A stretch of 64,000 nucleotides of DNA from NCBI RefSeq assembly GCF_014257025.1, contig NZ_JACMSF010000007.1, positions 62,001 to 126,000 of the forward strand. The letters run 5' to 3'. The notes under the pieces are model-generated. The model searched no databases. It had not been told where the DNA came from and saw nothing but the letters and a program-made list of their open reading frames with translations. How positions within the stretch are numbered: the first letter of the stretch is position 1; every line of letters starts with the position of its first letter. Below, one piece after another: positions 60,699 through 64,000 of this stretch. Made by a program: the position numbers and the translations under genes. The stretch is from Streptomyces cupreus. GTDB lineage: Bacteria > Actinomycetota > Actinomycetes > Streptomycetales > Streptomycetaceae.

Positions 60699-61543
60699 TG
60701 ACGACCAACGACACCCCGGTCCTGCGCGTCGCGGGCCGCCCGGTCGGCCGGTACGTCACCCGGCCCGAACTGCCGGACCGGCTCTCCCCGCGCCCGTATC
60801 TGCACCCGGTCACCACCCTGGCCGGCACGGCGGTCAGCGAGCTCAGCCCCGCCGACCACGCACACCACCTCGGCGTCGGCGTCGCCGTTCCCGACGTCGA
60901 GGGGCACAACTTCTGGGGCGGGCGCACCTACGTCCGCGACCAGGGCCCGACCGAGCTGGACAACCACGGCGCCCAGCGCCACGCGGGCTTCCAACTGCGG
61001 GACCCCGACGGGTTCGTCCAGGAGCTGCGCTGGATGGCGGCCGGAGCCGAGCTGCTGCGCGAGCGCCGTACCGTCGCCGCCACCGAACTCACCGAATCCG
61101 CCTGGTCGTTGGACTTCACCTTCGCGCTCACCAATGTCACCGCGGGCACGCTGTCCATCGGCAGCCCCGCCACCAACGGACGCCCCGGCGCGGCCTACGG
61201 CGGCTTCTTCTGGCGGGCCCGCAAGGAGGACACGGCACCGGACGTCCTCACCCCGGACGCCGAGGGCGAGGCCGACGCCCACGGGCGCGTCGCCGACTGG
61301 CTCGCCCTGGTCGGCGCCACCTGGACGCTGGTGTTCGCCGGGGCCACCGAACAGACCCGCCAGGACCCGTGGTTCGTGCGCACCGCCGAATATCCCGGCG
61401 TGGGCTCGTCGCTGGCCCACACCGAACGGCTGCCGATCGCGCCCGGCGACACGGTCGTACGGCGGATCGTCACGGTCGTCGCCGACGGCCGGCTCGACCG
61501 GGACGCCGCCTCCTCCCTGGTCCGCAAGGCGGTGAGCGCATGA
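60695..61543 (+). CDS. PmoA-like protein of sugar clusters
   Basis: 282 aa. DUF6807/PmoA-type features: RPYLHPVTTLAGTAVSELSP, DHAHHLGVGVAVPDVEGHNF and FWGGRTYVRD. Despite the family name this is not a methane monooxygenase subunit; in actinomycetes it accompanies Gfo/Idh and glycosidase genes, function unknown. The conserved DHxHH motif suggests a metal site. ATG preceded by GAGGTGAG. Confidence 0.88.
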   Translation: MMTTNDTPVLRVAGRPVGRYVTRPELPDRLSPRPYLHPVTTLAGTAVSELSPADHAHHLGVGVAVPDVEGHNFWGGRTYVRDQGPTELDNHGAQRHAGFQLRDPDGFVQELRWMAAGAELLRERRTVAATELTESAWSLDFTFALTNVTAGTLSIGSPATNGRPGAAYGGFFWRARKEDTAPDVLTPDAEGEADAHGRVADWLALVGATWTLVFAGATEQTRQDPWFVRTAEYPGVGSSLAHTERLPIAPGDTVVRRIVTVVADGRLDRDAASSLVRKAVSA

Positions 61544-63075
61544 CCACCTACACCAACCCCGTCCTCGACGCCGACTGGTCCGACCCGGACGTCCTGCGCG
61601 TCGGCGACGACTTCTATCTGACCGCCTCCAGCTTCGGCCGCGTCCCCGGACTGCCGCTGCTGCACTCCCGCGACCTCGTCAACTGGACCCTGATCGGCCA
61701 CGCCCTCGAACGCCTGGAACCGGCGGCCGAGTTCAGGACCCCACGGCACGACTGCGGGGTCTGGGCACCCTCCCTGCGCCATCACGACGACCGCTTCTGG
61801 ATCTTCTGGGGCGACCCCGACCAGGGCATCCACCAGATCAACGCCCCCGAGATCCGCGGCCCCTGGACCCGGCCGCACCTCCTCAAGGCCGGCAAGGGCC
61901 TGATCGACCCCTGCCCGCTGTGGGACGAGGAGACCGGCGAGGCCTACCTGGTGCACGCCTGGGCCAAGTCCCGCTCCGGCATCAAGAACCGGCTCACCGG
62001 CCACCGGATGCGCCCCGACGGCAGCGAACTCCTCGACGAGGGCAAGGTGATCGTCGACGGCGACCGCATCCCCGGCTGGTTCACCCTGGAGGGCCCCAAG
62101 CTCTACCGGCACGACGGCTGGTTCTGGATCCTCGCCCCCGCCGGGGGAGTGGAGACCGGCTGGCAGGGCGCCTTCCGCTCGCGCGGCTTCTTCGGCCCGT
62201 ACGAGGAGAAGATCGTCCTCGAACAGAAGGACACCGACGTCAACGGCCCCCACCAGGGCGGCTGGGTGCGCACCCCGTCCGGCGAGGACTGGTTCGTCCA
62301 CTTCCAGCAGCGCGGCGCCTACGGCCGGGTCGTGCACCTCCAGCCGATGCGCTGGGGCCCCGACGGCTGGCCGGTGCTCGGCGCCGACGGCGCCCCCGTC
62401 GCCGTACACAAGAAGCCCGCTCTGCCCCCGCAGCCGCCGGCCGCGCCCGCCACCGACGACGACTTCCCCGGCGGACGGCACGGACGGCAGTGGCAGTGGA
62501 CGGCCAATCCGCGCGAGGGCTGGTCCACCCAGCACTCCGCCGACGGGCTACGGCTCACCTGCGTCCGCTCGGCCGACGCGCATGACCTGCGCAGACTGCC
62601 GAACGTCCTCACCCAGCGGCTGCCCGGAATGCCGGCCACCATCGAGGTCGAGCTGCGCCTGGACAGCGCCGAGCCCGGGGCGCGGGCCGGACTCGCGGTG
62701 CTCGGGGACGCCTTCAGCTGGATCGGGCTCCAGCGAGGCACCGGCGGCACCGTCCACCTCGTCCACCGCTTCGCCGAGGCCGTCGCCATGGGGGCACCTC
62801 CCACGCCTTTCGGGCAGTGGGGGAACGAACGCGACGCGAGCCACCCCCGCCCCGCCCCCGAGGGCCGCGCCCGGCTCCGCATCGAGATCACCTCCGGCGC
62901 CCGCTGCCGCTTCTTCCACGACGTCGGAGACGGCTGGACTTCGTCCGGGCCCGTCTTCGCCGCCACCCCCTGGCGCTGGGTCGGCGCCCTGCTCGGCCTT
63001 TTCGCCCTCGCGCCCACCGGTCAGGGACACGCCGGCGCGGCAACCTTCACGCACTTCACGGTCACCCCCTCGTAA
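61540..63075 (+). CDS. Glycoside hydrolase family 43 (arabinofuranosidase/xylosidase)
   Basis: 511 aa, no signal peptide, so cytoplasmic. Five-blade propeller with the catalytic residues in NPVLDADWSDPDVLRVGDDFYL (Asp base; shown in outline), GLIDPCPLWDEETG (pKa Asp) and GWFTLEGPKLYRHDG (Glu acid). The C-terminal beta-sandwich is residues about 310-511 (GRQWQWTANPREGW). It would split imported arabino- or xylo-oligosaccharides. Residues about 417-429 (MGAPPTPFGQWGN) come from an inserted hairpin repeat. Confidence 0.9.
   Translation: MTTYTNPVLDADWSDPDVLRVGDDFYLTASSFGRVPGLPLLHSRDLVNWTLIGHALERLEPAAEFRTPRHDCGVWAPSLRHHDDRFWIFWGDPDQGIHQINAPEIRGPWTRPHLLKAGKGLIDPCPLWDEETGEAYLVHAWAKSRSGIKNRLTGHRMRPDGSELLDEGKVIVDGDRIPGWFTLEGPKLYRHDGWFWILAPAGGVETGWQGAFRSRGFFGPYEEKIVLEQKDTDVNGPHQGGWVRTPSGEDWFVHFQQRGAYGRVVHLQPMRWGPDGWPVLGADGAPVAVHKKPALPPQPPAAPATDDDFPGGRHGRQWQWTANPREGWSTQHSADGLRLTCVRSADAHDLRRLPNVLTQRLPGMPATIEVELRLDSAEPGARAGLAVLGDAFSWIGLQRGTGGTVHLVHRFAEAVAMGAPPTPFGQWGNERDASHPRPAPEGRARLRIEITSGARCRFFHDVGDGWTSSGPVFAATPWRWVGALLGLFALAPTGQGHAGAATFTHFTVTPS
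62788..62826. repeat. Short hairpin repeat inside the GH43 gene
   Basis: GGGGGCACCTCCCACGCC then TTTCGGGCAGTGGGGGA: arms CCCAC/GTGGG and GCC/GGC around a TTTC loop. It resembles the GGGGGCACC blocks inside the MITE at 54385-54660 and other Streptomyces hairpin repeats, and interrupts an otherwise typical segment (RFAEAVA ... ERDASHPRP) without breaking the frame. Confidence 0.5.
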
Positions 63076-63108
63076 CTCACCTCATCAGAACGCCTGTTGG
63101 GAGCCGCA

Positions 63109-64000
63109 ATGACGCAACTCCGTGGCAAGCGCTTGCCAGGGGCGGGCAGAACCACGGCCGCCGTCCTGGGCCTGGTCGCCGCCCTCGGACTCGGGGCCAT
63201 CGGCGAGGCGGACGCCGCGACCGCCCCCGGTGCGACGGCCGACCGCTTCGGCGACCGCCCGCACGGGTTCGCCTCCCTCGAAGGGGGCACCACCGGTGGC
63301 GCCGGCGGCAAGGTCGTCACGGTCACCGACCAGGCCTCGCTGGCCAAGTACGCGGCGGCGGCCGAGCCGTACATCATCCGCGTCCAGGGCTCGATCACCG
63401 CCGAGCCGTTCGGCGCGAACATCGAGGTCGCCTCCGACAAGACGATCGTCGGGGTCGGGGACGGCGGGGAGCTGGTGCAGGGCGAGTTCCATCTCAGCCC
63501 CGGCACCCACAACGTCATCATCCGCAATCTGACGATCCGCGACTCGGCGGTCGAGGGCAACTGGGACTGCAAGGACACCGACTTCGACGGCATCCAGATG
63601 GACACCGTCCACCACGTCTGGGTCGACCACAACCGCTTCTCGAACATCTGCGACGGGCAGCTCGACGTCCGCAAGGACAGCGAGTACGTGACCGTCTCCT
63701 ACAACCGGTTCGAGAACAACAACAAGACGTTCGGGCTCGGCTGGACGACGAATGTGAAGACGCAGATCACCATCGACCACAACTGGTTCGCCAACACCAA
63801 ACAGCGCAACCCGTCCGTGGACAACGCCGCTTACGCGCACCTCTACAACAACTACCTGACCGCACAGGCGGATCCGGGCGACCCCGTGTGGACGTACGGG
63901 AACTGGTCGCGCGGAAAGACCAGGATGGTCATCGAGAACAGCTACTACCAGGACGTCCAGCACCCCTACCAGGCCGACGCCACGGCCGAGTTGGTGCAGC
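63109..64000 (+). CDS. Secreted pectate lyase, PL1 family (partial)
   Basis: The first 297 codons are present; the gene continues past the right edge. GGGAG lies 6 bases before the ATG. Signal peptide: RGKRLPGAGRTTAAVLGL, cleavage after EADA. Beta-helix lyase with SDKTIVGVGDGG, HHVWVDHNRFSNICDGQLDV (calcium-site aspartates), YVTVSYNRFENNNKTFGLGW and KQRNPSVDNAAYAHLYNNYL. It differs from the other PL1 enzyme in this window in the active-site loop, so the two may prefer different pectins. Confidence 0.92.
   Translation, partial: MTQLRGKRLPGAGRTTAAVLGLVAALGLGAIGEADAATAPGATADRFGDRPHGFASLEGGTTGGAGGKVVTVTDQASLAKYAAAAEPYIIRVQGSITAEPFGANIEVASDKTIVGVGDGGELVQGEFHLSPGTHNVIIRNLTIRDSAVEGNWDCKDTDFDGIQMDTVHHVWVDHNRFSNICDGQLDVRKDSEYVTVSYNRFENNNKTFGLGWTTNVKTQITIDHNWFANTKQRNPSVDNAAYAHLYNNYLTAQADPGDPVWTYGNWSRGKTRMVIENSYYQDVQHPYQADATAELVQ

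Overview
The window is chromosomal DNA from a Streptomyces. Support comes from the very high GC content, translational coupling by ATGA/GTGA overlaps, frequent GTG/TTG starts, leaderless genes, sugar importers without their own ATPase, and the order opcA-zwf-tal-tkt / ctaB / ctaA / suf / dapD, which I recall from the core region around SCO1938 to SCO1900 in S. coelicolor. No database search was possible; family names rest on motifs read by eye.

Layout. 1-5517 (-): pentose-phosphate operon tkt-tal-zwf-opcA. 5518-11998: haem o/a synthesis (ctaB, ctaA), a TTA-containing amidohydrolase, an ABC-2 exporter and an AAC(3)-like acetyltransferase. 12081-18750 (+): complete suf operon sufR-sufB-sufD-Rieske-sufC-sufS-sufU-sufT, preceded by a DmdR/IdeR-like iron box and a SufR-type palindrome and closed by a strong hairpin. 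18766-31000: accessory and metabolic genes: an AbfB-domain membrane protein, a wrecked sulfotransferase gene carrying a MITE, an SMR pump/TetR pair with tandem operators, dapD, a sigma factor with a membrane partner, a DapA-like lyase, a double-TerD protein and a GntR-acdS (ACC deaminase) operon.

30500-36765 (-) is the most unusual part. A Ro60/TROVE protein gene is preceded by a Y RNA whose loop folds as a circularly permuted tRNA with a closed acceptor stem, and by a second, shorter Y-like repeat. Next come a Tat-exported PhoX-family protein with a PHO box and a three-gene set: a Crp/Fnr-like regulator, a nucleotide-cyclase-like protein with one membrane helix and an outer ricin-type lectin domain, and a Pycsar-TM-like effector. 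The three-gene set looks like a nucleotide-signalling conflict system with an external sensor.

36877-47683: a conserved actinobacterial protein, a secreted nuclease, an SRPBCC/HTH pair, a SoxR-box-controlled ABM monooxygenase, and a DeoR-polyol ABC importer-dehydrogenase operon. 48010-64000: a pectin/plant-cell-wall island with uronate dehydrogenase, 5-keto-4-deoxyglucarate dehydratase, a GntR-controlled operon (DHDPS-family lyase, IlvD-family sugar-acid dehydratase, two importer permeases, pectate lyase, Gfo/Idh oxidoreductase, PmoA-like protein, GH43) and a second pectate lyase cut by the window edge. Secreted lyases would release oligogalacturonides and GH43 pentoses; the oxidative enzymes would send sugar acids to 2-ketoglutarate semialdehyde.

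Mobile and repeat DNA: one MITE disrupts the sulfotransferase, another of 270 bp sits in frame inside the IlvD gene and adds 91 residues, a small hairpin repeat sits in frame in GH43, and three copies of a dispersed Streptomyces intergenic repeat occur. No CRISPR array, rRNA or ordinary tRNA gene was seen.
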